Positions 1 through 9,998 of a stretch of DNA of 64,000 nt are shown here, piece after piece (positions within the stretch are counted from its first letter, which is position 1; every line of letters begins with the position of its first letter). The position numbers were made by a program, and so were the translations under genes. The stretch covers positions 32,831 through 96,830 of the forward strand of contig NZ_JAFKCZ010000018.1 in the NCBI RefSeq assembly GCF_017255185.1, in the 5' to 3' direction. The DNA is from Parahaliea mediterranea. GTDB taxonomy: Bacteria > Pseudomonadota > Gammaproteobacteria > Pseudomonadales > Halieaceae. The notes beneath the pieces are model-generated. The model saw only the letters and a program-made list of their open reading frames with translations. It had not been told where the DNA came from and ran no database searches.

Positions 1-1859
1 AGGGCGACGATGGCGTTGTATAGGGTCACGCAAATGCGGCGGCTCATGGCGACTATCAGCGCCTTGCCGTCGAAGATTTCCTGCCGTCCCTCGAAGTGGG
101 CCACCAGGTCCTGGGCCACGTTGTCGATGCGGCTCTGATGGCCGACGATGGCCTCCAGGCGGGTCCACTTCGCCTTGGCCTTGGTGCCCAGTTGCTCGAG
201 GTCTTCCTCACCGCCACCGTAGCCTGCGGCTTCCTCCATGATCTGGTCGAACTCCTCGTCCAGGTGCTCGCGTTGCTCCTCGCGTATCTGCACCTTGGCC
301 AGGCGGCTTTCGTAGTAGATTTTGACGGTGGCGCCGTCTTCCACGGCCTGTGAGATGTCGTAGACGTCGATATAGTCCCCGAACACGGCGGGGGTGTTCT
401 TGTCGTCCAGCTCTACCGGTGTGCCGGTAAAGCCGATGAAGGTGGCGTTGGGCAGGGCGTCGCGGATGTACTTGGCGAAGCCGTAGGCGGTCTTCTTGCC
501 GATGACCTGGCCGGACTCGTCGCGGATGTCCACTTCCCGGGCCGAGAAGCCGTACTGGCTGCGGTGGGCCTCGTCGGCGATGACCACGATGTTGCGCCGG
601 TCGGAGAGCAGCGGGAACAGGGCCTCGCCCTCCCGGGGGCCGAACTTCTGCAGGGTGGTGAAGATGATGCCCCCGGAGGCGACCCGCAGCTTGTCGCGCA
701 GGTCCTCGCGCCCCTCGGCCTGCACCGGCTCCTGACGCAGGAGCTGGCGGCTCGCGGCAAAAGTGTCGAACAGCTGGTCGTCCAGGTCGTTGCGGTCGGT
801 GAGGACCACGATGGTGGGGTTGTCCAGTTCCAGCACCAGCCTGCCAGCGTAGAACACCATGGAAAGGGACTTGCCGCTGCCCTGGGTGTGCCACACCACC
901 CCCGCCTTGCGGCTGCCCTCGGTATCCGCGGCGTGCAGGGTGGAGGTGACGGCTTTGCCCACGGCGTAGAACTGGTGGTAGGCGGCGATCATCTTGACCG
1001 TTTCCACTGTGGTCAGGCCGGTGTCCGGGTCTTCCTTGCTGGAGCGGGCGAACACGGTGAAGTGGCGGATCAGCTCTAGCAGGGTGGCCGGGGTCAGCGC
1101 CGCGCCGATGAGCGTCTCCAGTTGAGGCGTGTACTTACCCGCCTCAGATTCGCTTTCCGTAGTCTTCCAGGCCATAAAGCGGCTGAAACCGGCAGAGAGG
1201 GAGCCCATGCGGGCCTTGTGCCCGTCCGAGACCACCAGCAGGCCGTTATAGGTGAACAGGCCGGGGATGGCGTTCTTGTAGGTCTGGAGTTGCTCGAAGG
1301 CGGAGCGGATGGTCGCGTTCTCGTTGGCGGCGTTTTTCAGCTCCAGCACCGCCAGCGGCAGCCCGTTGACGAACAGGATCAGGTCCGGGCGCTTGTTGGT
1401 GTTGTTCTCGACGATGGTGAACTGGTTGACCACCAGGTAATCGTTGAGGTCGGGCTTGTCGGTCGCTCCCGGCGTCCTGCCTCCCGCGACACTCGCACTT
1501 CCCTGTGCGTCGAAGTCCACCAGCCAGACCTTGTCGCCCCGGGTCTCGCCGTCGTGCTGGTAGGTGACCTCCACCCCGTCAGTGAGCAGGCGGTGGAAGA
1601 CTTCGTTGGCGGCCAGCAGCTCGGGGGCGTGGGTGCCAAGCGCCTCCTTTACAGCCTGTTCGCGGGCCTCTGCGGGAATGTCGGGGTTGATGCGGGCCAC
1701 AGCGGCACGCAGGCGCTCGACCAGCACCACATCGGCGTATGAGGTCCGCTCGGGGTTCTCGCCATCGTGGGCGATGTCCGGGCCGTGGCGGTAGTCGTAA
1801 CCCAGCTCAACGAGACGCTCGATGGCGAGTTGTTCGATGGCGTCTTCGTTGAGCGTCAT
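1..1859 (-). CDS. hsdR: Type I restriction enzyme, R (motor/nuclease) subunit, cut by window edge
   Basis: About 619 N-terminal residues are visible; the C-terminal part lies beyond base 1. HsdR is the ATP-driven translocase and nuclease of a type I restriction complex. I see a PD-(D/E)xK nuclease core (Asp near 159, ELK near 173-175), Walker A HTQGSGKS near 324-331, a DEAH box (VVIADEAH) and helicase motif FIGFTGTP. The ATG lies one base after the hsdS stop, so the three genes are co-transcribed in the order M-S-R. A Gly/Ala/Ser-rich stretch near residues 118-135, between the VWLVDF and VVNQF blocks, looks longer than usual for the family. The visible part is an uninterrupted reading frame. 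Confidence 0.95.
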   Translation of the reverse strand, partial: MTLNEDAIEQLAIERLVELGYDYRHGPDIAHDGENPERTSYADVVLVERLRAAVARINPDIPAEAREQAVKEALGTHAPELLAANEVFHRLLTDGVEVTYQHDGETRGDKVWLVDFDAQGSASVAGGRTPGATDKPDLNDYLVVNQFTIVENNTNKRPDLILFVNGLPLAVLELKNAANENATIRSAFEQLQTYKNAIPGLFTYNGLLVVSDGHKARMGSLSAGFSRFMAWKTTESESEAGKYTPQLETLIGAALTPATLLELIRHFTVFARSSKEDPDTGLTTVETVKMIAAYHQFYAVGKAVTSTLHAADTEGSRKAGVVWHTQGSGKSLSMVFYAGRLVLELDNPTIVVLTDRNDLDDQLFDTFAASRQLLRQEPVQAEGREDLRDKLRVASGGIIFTTLQKFGPREGEALFPLLSDRRNIVVIADEAHRSQYGFSAREVDIRDESGQVIGKKTAYGFAKYIRDALPNATFIGFTGTPVELDDKNTPAVFGDYIDVYDISQAVEDGATVKIYYESRLAKVQIREEQREHLDEEFDQIMEEAAGYGGGEEDLEQLGTKAKAKWTRLEAIVGHQSRIDNVAQDLVAHFEGRQEIFDGKALIVAMSRRICVTLYNAIVA

Positions 1860-1860
1860 G

Positions 1861-3108
1861 TCAGGATACCCGTAGTTCGCCGGACATGAGTTTGGGGAGA
1901 AGGGTGTCGCGGACTGATGCCAGAGTTTTGCTTGCTTCGAGGTTCATGGCTTGTTTTTGAATCGACGAAAGTGCCGCTTCGTTGAACTTGCATATCAACT
2001 GCCCCGGTGGAATTGGAATCTCGATACTCAACAAGTCTGCAGGGTTGATACGCTGGTGACTTCCACTGGTGCCGGAGACGCGGTTAACCATCTCAGACCT
2101 GACGTACGGAGATTTCAGTAGGCATAACACAAATGAATACGAGCTTTCCTTCGGTACAAACACTTGAAATTCGGTCGAACAAATTGAGTTCGGGCCAGGC
2201 AGCCCGAGGACAGCCCAGATTCTTGGAAAACGTGGATTGAGCTTTGATACGAGGATCGAGTTTTCTTCGACTCTATACTTGTTGCTCTGAATCGTACCCC
2301 CCAACTCAATCTTTGCATCACGATCTGCATCGAAATTTGGGATGCTGAAGTGGTTGAACTCTGTATCGGGTTCAGACGCAGGGTTTATGCTTTTTTTCTT
2401 ATGCGCCACAAAGTCGCCAATACAGCCAATTTTCCACCCCACCGGAATCTCCCCCAGCTCAGAGGGCTGCATGGCGCCGCCGCTGGATTTGTAGGGTCGG
2501 CCGTTTTCGTCGGGGAACTCGAAGTCCACGAACCAGTGCTTGAATAGCGCCTGGGCGATGGCTTCCAGGATGCGGTTCTGCTTACGGTTGAGTTCGATTT
2601 TTTCGTCGAGGGAGGAGAGAGTATTCGCGATTGATTGCTGCTCTTTAAACGGTGGCAGCGGAATTAGAACTTTTTTTAGTTCGCTGGATTTAATCCCTGA
2701 AACTGTACTGCCTGATGACCTGCCGGTAAGGCGGTGTTGCATGGTCTTGCTCTGAAGCGAATATCGCAGGAAGGTATTATCGAGTACTCCTGATTTTCCC
2801 CTTAAGGTGATTATACGCTGAGCTAGCGCCACTTTCTTGTCCGTGGAAATTTGAGCGACTTCCCCGAGAGGTGCCTCGGTCGTCAAAACTACATCACCAT
2901 TTTCTGGCAGTCCTCGACGCATCCACGCATCATAATCCGCTTCAGCGATAAATTCCTGAGGCTCCTGAATAAAGCCACCCTTAACTATCTTCGCAGTTAT
3001 CAGTGGTATTCCAGAAGAAGTCTTAGTTGGGGTTTTCCCTCGATAGTCGATAAATTTCTCTACAACTTCCTCAAGTGGGCGCTCCTCTGCAAGACTCATG
3101 TTCGACAA
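1861..3108 (-). CDS. hsdS: Type I restriction-modification specificity subunit
   Basis: This 415-residue protein chooses the DNA target for both methylation and restriction. It shows the usual two-part plan: a first target-recognition domain (about 1-150), a central conserved helical spacer ([20 protein letters not shown], about 160-180, continuing [17 protein letters not shown]), a second recognition domain (about 215-370) and a closing helix repeat ending [11 protein letters not shown]. The start overlaps the end of hsdM by 13 bases and the stop is one base before hsdR. Both recognition domains are visibly AT-richer than the flanking genes, as expected for hsdS domains exchanged by recombination. 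The recognised sequence cannot be read from the protein. Confidence 0.95.
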   Translation of the reverse strand: MSNMSLAEERPLEEVVEKFIDYRGKTPTKTSSGIPLITAKIVKGGFIQEPQEFIAEADYDAWMRRGLPENGDVVLTTEAPLGEVAQISTDKKVALAQRIITLRGKSGVLDNTFLRYSLQSKTMQHRLTGRSSGSTVSGIKSSELKKVLIPLPPFKEQQSIANTLSSLDEKIELNRKQNRILEAIAQALFKHWFVDFEFPDENGRPYKSSGGAMQPSELGEIPVGWKIGCIGDFVAHKKKSINPASEPDTEFNHFSIPNFDADRDAKIELGGTIQSNKYRVEENSILVSKLNPRFPRIWAVLGLPGPNSICSTEFQVFVPKESSYSFVLCLLKSPYVRSEMVNRVSGTSGSHQRINPADLLSIEIPIPPGQLICKFNEAALSSIQKQAMNLEASKTLASVRDTLLPKLMSGELRVS

Positions 3109-4649
3109 CCCACATTTGCCAAGTTCTCACGAATGCGCATATCGAGTGCTTGGCCCTGAGCCATCTGCTCTTCCAATTCGGAAGTCAGCTTTGCCATCTT
3201 CTCCTCAAACGGCACCCCGTCATCGTCCTCATCGGGAATTCCAACATACCGCCCCGGTGTCAGCACATGGTTGTGCTTCAGCACTTCCTCCAGTGAGGCG
3301 GCCTTGCAGAATCCCTTCTCGTCCTCGTACCCGCCGTCTTTGTTACGCCAGGCGTGGTAGGTGTCCGCGATGCGAGCGATGTCCTCGTCGGCGAAGTCCC
3401 GATTCCGGCGGGTAATCATCTCGCCCATATTGCGAGCGTCGATAAACAGCACCTCATCCTCCCGCTTGCGGAAGTTGTGGTTCTTGCGGTCCCGGGAGAT
3501 AAACCACAGGCAAGCCGGTATGCCGGTGTTGTAAAACAACTTGTCCGGTAGGGCCACGATGCAGTCCACCAGTTTGGCTTCGACGATGGCCCTGCGGATG
3601 TCACCCTCGCCGCCGGAGTTGGAGGACAGTGAGCCGTTGGCCAGCACCAGCCCCAGCGTCCCGGTAGGGGATAGGTGATAGATCATGTGCTGCATCCAGG
3701 CAAAGTTGGCGTTGCCGGTGGGCGGCACACCGTACTGCCAGCGGGGGTCGTCGCGCAGCAGCTCACCGGACCAGTCGGAGTCGTTGAAGGGAGGGTTGGC
3801 GATTATGAACTCGGCCTTCATGTCCTTGTGGGCATCGTTGAGGAAGCTGCCCTCGCCGTTCCAGCGCACGTTGGAGCCGTCGATGCCGCGGATGGCCAGG
3901 TTCATGCGGCACAGGCGGTAGGTGGTTTGGTTGGACTCCTGGCCGTAGATGGAGATGTCGTCGATGCGCCCCTGGTGGGCCTCCACCAGCTTCTCGGCCT
4001 GCACGAACATGCCTCCGGAACCGCAGCAAGGGTCGTACACGCGCCCCTTGTAGGGCTCCAGCATGTTCACCAGCAGCTTAACGATGCTGACGGGGGTGTA
4101 GAACTGGCCGCCCTTCTTGCCCTCGGCGGCGGCGAACTCGCCCAGGAAGTATTCGTACACGCGCCCCAGCAGGTCTTGGCTTCTGGCCTTGGCGTCACCC
4201 AGGGCGATGGTGGCGATCAGGTCGATCAGGGCGCCCAGGCTGGCCTTGTCGAGGTTCTGGCGGGCGTACTGTTTGGGCAGCACCCCCTTGAGGGTGGGGT
4301 TCTCTTTCTCGATCGCGTCCATGGCCTCATCTACGTCTTTACCAATCTCGGGGAGCTTGGCGCGGGCCTGCAGATGGCTCCAACGGGCGTTGGCGGGGAC
4401 GAAGAACACCCGCTCGGCGCGGTACTCGTCCGGGTCTTCGGGGTCCGCCCCCTCGTACTCACCTTCACCTGCGGCCAGCTTGGCGTGCAGCTCCTCAAAG
4501 GCGTCGGAGATGTACTTGAGGAAGATCAGGCCGAGTACAATGTGCTTGTACTCGGCGGCGTCCATGTTCTTGCGCAGCTTGTCTGCGCTTTTCCAGAGGG
4601 TTTTCTCCAGCGGCTCCACGGCCTTCTCGGCCTTGGGTTTTCTCGCCAT
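3096..4649 (-). CDS. hsdM: Type I restriction-modification DNA methyltransferase subunit
   Basis: This 517-residue N6-adenine methyltransferase works with HsdS. The N-terminal HsdM helical domain ([19 protein letters not shown], about 18-36) is followed by the SAM-binding motif DPCCGSGG (about 206-213) and the catalytic motif NPPF (about 285-288). The length is normal and all motifs are intact. It is the first gene of the leftward operon and overlaps hsdS by 13 bases, which suggests translational coupling. The ATG at 4649 is followed by an Arg/Lys-rich start typical of the family. Confidence 0.96.
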   Translation of the reverse strand: MARKPKAEKAVEPLEKTLWKSADKLRKNMDAAEYKHIVLGLIFLKYISDAFEELHAKLAAGEGEYEGADPEDPDEYRAERVFFVPANARWSHLQARAKLPEIGKDVDEAMDAIEKENPTLKGVLPKQYARQNLDKASLGALIDLIATIALGDAKARSQDLLGRVYEYFLGEFAAAEGKKGGQFYTPVSIVKLLVNMLEPYKGRVYDPCCGSGGMFVQAEKLVEAHQGRIDDISIYGQESNQTTYRLCRMNLAIRGIDGSNVRWNGEGSFLNDAHKDMKAEFIIANPPFNDSDWSGELLRDDPRWQYGVPPTGNANFAWMQHMIYHLSPTGTLGLVLANGSLSSNSGGEGDIRRAIVEAKLVDCIVALPDKLFYNTGIPACLWFISRDRKNHNFRKREDEVLFIDARNMGEMITRRNRDFADEDIARIADTYHAWRNKDGGYEDEKGFCKAASLEEVLKHNHVLTPGRYVGIPDEDDDGVPFEEKMAKLTSELEEQMAQGQALDMRIRENLANVGCRT

Positions 4650-4689
4650 GGGTGGTGGTCCTTAGACGTTCTTGGGCAAAGCCGGTAGC

Positions 4690-5199
4690 TTAAAGACTTT
4701 CGGCAACCCGGTCAGCTTTCTCCTGCAGGCGGTCAATTTTTCGCCGCTCGGAGTCGATCTTGGACTGGTACTGATGGTTGATGGCCTGCATTTCCGAGGA
4801 GATGCTCTCCTCCCAGGTGGCACCGGCCAGGTTGTTGTTGGCGTAGCGTTTTTTGTTCTTGAGGGCGGCGATTTTTCGGTCGCGTTCTGCCTCGAGGCTC
4901 TCAATCCGGTCTTCGCGTCGGTCGATCTCACGCCGGGCTTCTCGCAGCGTGTTGGAGGCTTCTATCTTGTCCCAGGTGGATGGGCCATCAGCGGGCGCTG
5001 TAGGGACTCCTGGGGCGGCTGCTGTGGTTCCTCCTGTGTGCTGAGGGCCTGACACCGAGCTGGTCTCGGCATCGTCGCCACAGGGGCGCTGGCTGAAGAT
5101 GGGTTGGCCCCATTTATCCTTGCACTTGTAGAACTGGGTTTGGGCGGACGCAGTGCTGGCCAGGGTGGCGAGCAGTATCAGGGCGAATCCATGCCTCAT
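4690..5199 (-). CDS. DUF4124 secreted protein with coiled coil
   Basis: A 169-residue protein of unknown function. It has a Sec signal peptide (residues 1-19, ending ASTASA), then a short DUF4124 domain (QFYKCKDKWGQPIFSQRPCG, about 21-40), a Pro/Gly/Thr-rich linker, and a long charged coiled coil (about 85-165, rich in E, R, K). DUF4124 proteins are small envelope proteins of Proteobacteria with no settled role. It lies 40 bases upstream of hsdM on the same strand and may be co-transcribed, but it is more likely a core gene that marks the edge of the restriction block. Two further DUF4124 genes lie at 61.4-62.5 kb. Confidence 0.85.
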   Translation of the reverse strand: MRHGFALILLATLASTASAQTQFYKCKDKWGQPIFSQRPCGDDAETSSVSGPQHTGGTTAAAPGVPTAPADGPSTWDKIEASNTLREARREIDRREDRIESLEAERDRKIAALKNKKRYANNNLAGATWEESISSEMQAINHQYQSKIDSERRKIDRLQEKADRVAESL

Positions 5200-5359
5200 G
5201 TGTCATTCTCCGGAATTTCCCAGCCGGAAATGGTGGCTAGATGAGCGCAACGACGCAACGTCGGGTAGGTAAAACTGTGAACTGGATGGCTTTTGGGCGC
5301 CGTTGGTTACGGATGGATGCCCGTCCCCCGTTAATGGGGTAGAGCCGGCCGGCGTCCCG

Positions 5360-5382
5360 GGGCCGACACACGGTGTCGGCCC
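5360..5382. repeat. Perfect 10-bp hairpin
   Basis: The arms GGGCCGACAC and GTGTCGGCCC are perfectly complementary around a 3-base loop. It sits just beyond the tRNA-Phe terminator. It has no T tract of its own on the minus strand and may be a small REP-like palindrome. Confidence 0.6.
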
Positions 5383-5384
5383 AC

Positions 5385-5410
5385 AAAAAAGCCCCGTCAC
5401 GGACGAGGCT
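5385..5410 (-). terminator. Rho-independent terminator of tRNA-Phe
   Basis: On the minus strand a 9-bp stem (AGCCTCGTC / GACGGGGCT, one G-T pair) with a 3-base loop is followed by a run of six T. It lies 16 bases after the tRNA 3' end. Confidence 0.85.
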
Positions 5411-5425
5411 TCTTCTTAATAAAGA

Positions 5426-5501
5426 TGGTGCCCGGAGACAGAATCGAACTGCCGACACGGGGATTTTCAATCCCCTGCTCTACCAACTGAGCTATCCGGG
5501 C
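5426..5501 (-). tRNA. tRNA-Phe (GAA)
   Basis: This is a 76-base cloverleaf on the minus strand. The acceptor stem is GCCCGGA / TCCGGGC followed by encoded ACCA. The D-loop is AGCTCAGTTGGTAGAGC, the anticodon arm GGGGA-TTGAAAA-TCCCC carries GAA, and the T-loop contains GTTCGATTC. The 3' end points toward the hsd operon. tRNA-Phe 3' ends are common integration targets, but no repeated tRNA fragment (att site) is visible in this window. Confidence 0.97.
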
Positions 5502-5578
5502 GGAGGTTGCGCTGGGCGCGAGGGGGCGTATTAAACCCGCCAGCGCGGGCTGAGTCAAGGGCTGGCGGTGTCGAATAC

Positions 5579-5851
5579 CTACTCCGAGGGCGGAACGTAG
5601 CCCTCGGCCTTGTCGTAGTCCTCGCCGGCGAGAAACTTGTCCATTTCCTGCTGCAGGTACTTGCGCGCCTCGGGGTCCATCAGGCTGAGCTGTTTCTCGT
5701 TGATCAGCATGGTCTGGTGGTTCTGCCATTCCTGCCAGGCCTGTTTGGACACGTTGTCGAAAATGTCCTGGCCCTTGGGGCCGGGGTAGGGGGGCGCGTC
5801 GAGGCCTTCCAGTTCCTTCTGGTATTTCTTGCAGAAAACGGTGCGGGGCAT
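5579..5851 (-). CDS. yggX: Probable Fe(2+)-trafficking protein YggX
   Basis: A 90-residue cytosolic protein of the YggX family, which helps protect iron-sulphur clusters from oxidants. It begins [18 protein letters not shown] with the conserved Cys 7, and keeps the family blocks [20 protein letters not shown] and [18 protein letters not shown]. The length is exactly typical. It follows mutY by 45 bases on the same strand. The mutY-yggX pairing is common in Gammaproteobacteria and links two genes involved in oxidative damage and iron-sulphur proteins. Confidence 0.97.
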   Translation of the reverse strand: MPRTVFCKKYQKELEGLDAPPYPGPKGQDIFDNVSKQAWQEWQNHQTMLINEKQLSLMDPEARKYLQQEMDKFLAGEDYDKAEGYVPPSE

Positions 5852-5896
5852 GGTGTCTGTCCTGGTTGTGTCGTGCCGGATGTCAGTCGGGCTGTA

Positions 5897-6943
5897 TCAA
5901 TCGAGAGCGGCCAGCAGTCGGGCCACCGGGGCCGCGAGGCCCACCCTGGCGGGTTGCGCCCTGTTATACCAGAGCTGTTGATCGCTGGCCATGACCGCGC
6001 CCGGGGTGGCCGGCAGCCTGGCCAGTACCGGGGTGATGTCCAGGTGGTAGTGGCTGAAGGTGTGGCGGAAGGCCGCCCGCGGCTCGATCGCCGCCGGCGC
6101 CAGGCCCCAGCGGTCCGCGCAGGCCGCGGTCACGTCCGCGGTGTTCTCCAGCTCGGGAAAGCACCACAGTCCGCCCCAGATACCGGGCGCCGGGCGCTGT
6201 TCGAGGAACACCTCGCCGCTGGGGGCCAGGGCCAGGAGCATCACCGTGTCGCGCACCGGCAGCGGTTTGCGCGGCTTCTTGCCGGGGAATTCCGCCTGCC
6301 GGCCTTGTTCCCGGGCGCGGCAGTCGCCCGCCACCGGGCAGGCGCCGCAGTCCGGTTTGCTGCGGGTGCAGAGGGTGGCGCCGAGGTCCATGATGGCCTG
6401 GGTGTAGTCGGCGCAGCGCTTGTCCGGGGTCAGGCGCTCCGCCAGCGCCCACAGCTCGCGCTGTACCGGGGTCTTGCCCGGCCAGCCCGCCACCGCACCG
6501 TGGCGCGCCAGCACCCGCTTGACGTTGCCGTCGAGGATCACCGCCCGGCGGCGGTGGGCGATGCTGACGATGGCGCCGGCGGTGGAGCGGCCGATGCCGG
6601 GCAGCTCGGCCAGCGCGTCCACCGTGTCGGGAAACTCGCCGCGGTGGTCCGCGCAGACGGCGATCGCGGCCTTGTGCAGGTTGCGCGCGCGGGCGTAGTA
6701 GCCCAGGCCGGTCCACAGGTGCAGCACGTCGTCGATCGGCGCCGCCGCCAGCGCCTGTACCGTGGGAAAGGCCGCCATGAAACGCTCGAAGTAGGGGATC
6801 ACGGTGCCCACCTGGGTCTGCTGCAGCATGATTTCCGACACCCACACCCGGTAGGGATTGATGTCGCGCTGCCAGGGCAGGTCGTGGCGGCCGTGCTGGT
6901 CGAACCAGGCGAGCAGGCGGGTGGCGAAGGCGGTTTTGGGCAT
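5897..6943 (-). CDS. mutY: Adenine DNA glycosylase MutY
   Basis: A 348-residue base-excision repair glycosylase that removes adenine mispaired with 8-oxoguanine. Visible are the LQQTQV motif, a helix-hairpin-helix (LPGIGRSTAGAI), the catalytic Asp region (ILDGNVKRVLARH), the 4Fe-4S ligands in the spacing C-x6-C-x2-C-x5-C (CTRSKPDCGACPVAGDC) and a C-terminal NUDIX-like 8-oxoG reader. The ATG at 6943 gives the standard start MPKTAFATRLLAWFDQHG. A longer in-frame reading reaching 7534 is antisense to the SDR gene and is rejected. It lies upstream of yggX in one transcription unit. Confidence 0.96.
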   Translation of the reverse strand: MPKTAFATRLLAWFDQHGRHDLPWQRDINPYRVWVSEIMLQQTQVGTVIPYFERFMAAFPTVQALAAAPIDDVLHLWTGLGYYARARNLHKAAIAVCADHRGEFPDTVDALAELPGIGRSTAGAIVSIAHRRRAVILDGNVKRVLARHGAVAGWPGKTPVQRELWALAERLTPDKRCADYTQAIMDLGATLCTRSKPDCGACPVAGDCRAREQGRQAEFPGKKPRKPLPVRDTVMLLALAPSGEVFLEQRPAPGIWGGLWCFPELENTADVTAACADRWGLAPAAIEPRAAFRHTFSHYHLDITPVLARLPATPGAVMASDQQLWYNRAQPARVGLAAPVARLLAALD

Positions 6944-7100
6944 GGTCGGGGCGCTTGATTGTGGAGGCCGCCACGGTAGCGCCCGGCGATGGTTTTGGTC
7001 AATGGACCAGCGGCCGGCAATCCTCCATATGGAGTAGGAGCCGCCCGGGCCGCCGGGGTAAGCTTGGGCTCGTTTATCTACATCTACGGAGAATAAAGTG

Positions 7101-7868
7101 ATGGCAAGATTGGAAGGCAAGGTCGCCCTCGTTACCGGCGCCGCCCGCGGCATGGGCGAGGCCACCGCGCGCCTGCTGGTGGAGCAGGGCGCCAGCGTGG
7201 TGCTGGCGGACGTGCTGGACGAGCCCGGCCGCAAGGTGGCCGAAGAACTCGGCGACAAGGCGCTGTTCGTCCACCTGGACGTGACCGACAAGGCCCAGTG
7301 GCTGGCCGCGGTCGAGGCCAGCGCGCAGTTCGGCACCCTCAACGTGCTGGTGAACAACGCCGCCATCCTGATCCACAAAACCATTGTGGATACCTCAGAA
7401 GAGGACTTCCTCAACGTGGCCCGGGTCAACCAGTTGGGGGTATTCCTGGGCATGCAGTCGGTGTTCGAGACCATGAAAGCCGGCGGCGGTGGCTCCATCG
7501 TCAATGTGTCGTCTATCGATGGCTTCCAGTCCAAGAATTCCCTGGTGGCCTATTCCGCCAGCAAGTGGGCGGTGCGCGGCATGACCAAGACCGCCGCGCT
7601 GGAGATGGGCAAGTACAACATCCGGGTGAACAGCGTGCACCCCGGCGGCGTGTATACCGACATGCACGGCAAGGACTTCATCACCCGCGAGCAGGCCGAC
7701 GCCAGCTACACCCACCAGGCCCTGCCCCGGGTGGGCATGCCCCACGAGGTGGCCGCGGTCACCGCTTTCCTGGCGGGCGACGAAGCCAGTTTCAGCACCG
7801 GCTCGGAGTTCATGGCCGATGGCGGCTGGAACGCGGGCACGATATTCGACACCCTGCCCCAGCTGTAA
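7101..7868 (+). CDS. Short-chain dehydrogenase/reductase (SDR)
   Basis: A 255-residue classical SDR oxidoreductase. It has the nucleotide-binding TGAARGMG motif (about 13-20), NNAA, a catalytic Ser in VNVSSIDG and the YSASK Tyr/Lys pair. It resembles glucose 1-dehydrogenase / 3-alpha-hydroxysteroid dehydrogenase-like members, but the substrate cannot be read from sequence. The ATG at 7101 follows GGAGA with good spacing; an overlapping GTG at 7098 is less likely. It is divergent from mutY, and a terminator separates it from hisB, so it is probably its own unit. Confidence 0.9.
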   Translation: MARLEGKVALVTGAARGMGEATARLLVEQGASVVLADVLDEPGRKVAEELGDKALFVHLDVTDKAQWLAAVEASAQFGTLNVLVNNAAILIHKTIVDTSEEDFLNVARVNQLGVFLGMQSVFETMKAGGGGSIVNVSSIDGFQSKNSLVAYSASKWAVRGMTKTAALEMGKYNIRVNSVHPGGVYTDMHGKDFITREQADASYTHQALPRVGMPHEVAAVTAFLAGDEASFSTGSEFMADGGWNAGTIFDTLPQL

Positions 7869-7877
7869 GCTCCTCGC

Positions 7878-7907
7878 GGGGGCGCCACCGCGGCGCTCCC
7901 GTCTTTT
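7878..7907 (+). terminator. Rho-independent terminator after the SDR gene
   Basis: A 9-bp stem (GGGGGCGCC / GGCGCTCCC, one G-T pair) with a 5-base loop is followed by TCTTTTT. It begins ten bases after the SDR stop and separates that gene from the his genes. Confidence 0.75.
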
Positions 7908-8023
7908 TCGCGGTGAATTTGCCGCCCCTTTCTTCTATAATGGCCGGCTTTTTGGGCCCCCTGGCGCCCGTGAATGCCCCCGGTAAGCGGCGGCGCGGAG
8001 AGAGCGTGGACGTGGAGAAGACA

Positions 8024-8617
8024 ATGGCCGAGCGCAAGGCGACGGTAAGCCGCAATACCCTGGAAACCCAGATCACCGTGACGGTGAACCTGGACGGTTC
8101 CGGCCTGGCGAAATTCGACACCGGCGTGCCCTTTCTGGACCACATGATGGACCAGATCGCACGGCACGGCATGATGGACCTGGAGGTCGACGCCAAGGGC
8201 GACAACCATATCGACGACCACCACACGGTGGAGGATATCGGCATCACCCTGGGCCAGGCGGTGGCGAAGGCGGTGGGCGACAAGAAGGGCATCCTGCGCT
8301 ACGGCCACGCCTACGTGCCCCTGGACGAGGCCCTCTCAAGGGTGGTGGTGGACTTCTCCGGCCGCCCCGGCCTGGAGTTCCACGTGCCCTTTACCCGTGC
8401 CGCCATTGGCGCCTTCGATGTCGACCTGTTCCACGAGTTCTTCCAGGGCTTTGTCAACCACGCCAACGTGACCCTGCACGTCGACAACCTGCGCGGCGTG
8501 AACAGCCACCACCAGGCGGAGACCGTGTTCAAGGCCTTCGGCCGCGCCCTGCGTATGGCGCTGTCGGCCGACCCGGCCATGGCCGGCATCACACCGTCCA
8601 CCAAAGGGGTGTTGTAA
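8024..8617 (+). CDS. hisB: Imidazoleglycerol-phosphate dehydratase
   Basis: A 197-residue monofunctional HisB, which dehydrates imidazole glycerol phosphate to imidazole acetol phosphate in histidine synthesis. The metal-binding His clusters are intact: [16 protein letters not shown] and NSHHQAE. There is no N-terminal phosphatase domain, unlike the fused enterobacterial enzyme. The ATG at 8024 follows GGAGAAG. It leads the his operon and hisH begins five bases after its stop. Confidence 0.97.
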   Translation: MAERKATVSRNTLETQITVTVNLDGSGLAKFDTGVPFLDHMMDQIARHGMMDLEVDAKGDNHIDDHHTVEDIGITLGQAVAKAVGDKKGILRYGHAYVPLDEALSRVVVDFSGRPGLEFHVPFTRAAIGAFDVDLFHEFFQGFVNHANVTLHVDNLRGVNSHHQAETVFKAFGRALRMALSADPAMAGITPSTKGVL

Positions 8618-8622
8618 GGCCC

Positions 8623-9270
8623 ATGCAACGGGTAGCGGTAATCGACTATGGCATGGGCAACCTGCACTCGGTGGCCAGTGCCCTGGAGCACGTGGGCGCC
8701 GGCGAGGTGCATGTCACCTGCGAGGCCGCGGAGATACGCGCCGCCGATAGGGTGGTCTTCCCCGGGGTGGGCGCGATCCGCGACTGCATGGCGGAGATCC
8801 GCCGCCTGCAGTGCGACGAACTGCTGCGCAGCGCCCTGACCGAGCAGCGCAAGCCGGTGCTGGCGATCTGCGTGGGCATGCAGGCCCTGCTCAGCCGCTC
8901 CGAGGAAAACGGCGGCGTGGACTGCCTGGATATCATCCCCGGGCAGGTGAAGCACTTCGGCCAGCCCCTGCATGACACTGACGGCCAGCGCCTCAAGGTG
9001 CCGCACATGGGCTGGAACGAGGTGCGCCAGACCCGGGCGCATCCCCTGTGGCAGGGTATCCCCGACAACAGCCGCTTTTATTTCGTGCACAGCTACTATG
9101 TGCACGCCGACGACCGCGCCCTGCAGGCCGGCGCCCTCAATTACGGGGTGGAGGCCGACGCGGCCCTGGCCCGCGACAACCTGTTCGCTGTGCAGTTTCA
9201 CCCGGAAAAGAGCCACACCGCCGGGCTGCAACTGCTGCGCAATTTCCTGGAGTGGAACCCCGCATGCTGA
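8623..9270 (+). CDS. hisH: Imidazole glycerol phosphate synthase, glutaminase subunit HisH
   Basis: A 215-residue class I glutamine amidotransferase that releases ammonia for HisF. It begins with the standard [15 protein letters not shown]. The nucleophile Cys is near residue 83 in [10 protein letters not shown], and the His/Glu pair is in AVQFHPEKS near the C-terminus. The stop overlaps the start of hisA, consistent with a coupled operon. Confidence 0.97.
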   Translation: MQRVAVIDYGMGNLHSVASALEHVGAGEVHVTCEAAEIRAADRVVFPGVGAIRDCMAEIRRLQCDELLRSALTEQRKPVLAICVGMQALLSRSEENGGVDCLDIIPGQVKHFGQPLHDTDGQRLKVPHMGWNEVRQTRAHPLWQGIPDNSRFYFVHSYYVHADDRALQAGALNYGVEADAALARDNLFAVQFHPEKSHTAGLQLLRNFLEWNPAC

Positions 9271-9998
9271 TTATTCCCGCCATCGATCTCAAGGACGGCC
9301 AGTGCGTGCGCCTGCGCCAGGGCCTGATGGAGGACAGCACCGTGTTCTCCGACGACCCGGTAGCCATGGCCCGCCGCTGGGTGGACGCCGGCTGCCGCCG
9401 CCTGCACCTGGTAGATTTGAACGGCGCCTTCGCCGGTGAACCGGTGAACGGCGAGGTGGTCACCGCTATCGCCGCGGCCTACCCCGACCTGCCGGTGCAG
9501 ATCGGCGGCGGCATCCGCGACCTGGCCACCATCGAGCATTATGTGAAGGCGGGTGTGAGCTATGTGATCATCGGCACCAAGGCGGTGAAGGAACCCGCGT
9601 TTGTCGGCGAGGCCTGCCGCGCTTTCCCCGGCAAGGTGATCGTCGGCCTGGACGCGAAGGATGGCCTGGTGGCCACCGACGGCTGGGCGGAGGTCTCCGA
9701 AGTCAAAGCCACCGACCTGGCGAAACAGTTCGAGAGCGACGGCGTGTCCGCCATCGTCTATACCGACATCGCCCGCGACGGCATGATGCAGGGGGTCAAC
9801 GTGGAGGCCACCGTGGCCATGGCCCGCGCCTCCAGCATCCCGGTGATCGCCTCCGGCGGCATCACCAACCTCGACGACATCCGCGCCCTGAGCGCGGTGG
9901 CCCACGAGGGCATCTGCGGCGCCATTACCGGCCGCGCGATCTACGAGGGCACCCTGGACGTGGCCGAGGCCCAGAAGCTCTGCGACGAGGCCGCCTGA
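9264..9998 (+). CDS. hisA: ProFAR isomerase HisA
   Basis: A 244-residue (beta/alpha)8 barrel that isomerises the formimino-AICAR ribotide intermediate of histidine synthesis. It begins [20 protein letters not shown], with the catalytic Asp in PAIDLKDG and the second Asp in the [12 protein letters not shown] block. Phosphate-binding loops QIGGGIRD and ASGGITN are present. The ATG at 9264 lies inside the end of hisH (7-base overlap). Its TGA overlaps the ATG of hisF as TGATG. Confidence 0.97.
   Translation: MLIIPAIDLKDGQCVRLRQGLMEDSTVFSDDPVAMARRWVDAGCRRLHLVDLNGAFAGEPVNGEVVTAIAAAYPDLPVQIGGGIRDLATIEHYVKAGVSYVIIGTKAVKEPAFVGEACRAFPGKVIVGLDAKDGLVATDGWAEVSEVKATDLAKQFESDGVSAIVYTDIARDGMMQGVNVEATVAMARASSIPVIASGGITNLDDIRALSAVAHEGICGAITGRAIYEGTLDVAEAQKLCDEAA

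Noticed and set aside
5507..6958. A 483-residue plus-strand frame over mutY
   Set aside because: It is a GC-rich shadow antisense to mutY, with Arg/Gly/Val-rich text and no family.
6944..7534. A 545-residue reading of mutY that starts at 7534
   Set aside because: The added N-terminus is antisense to the SDR gene and unlike any MutY; the ATG at 6943 gives the normal protein.
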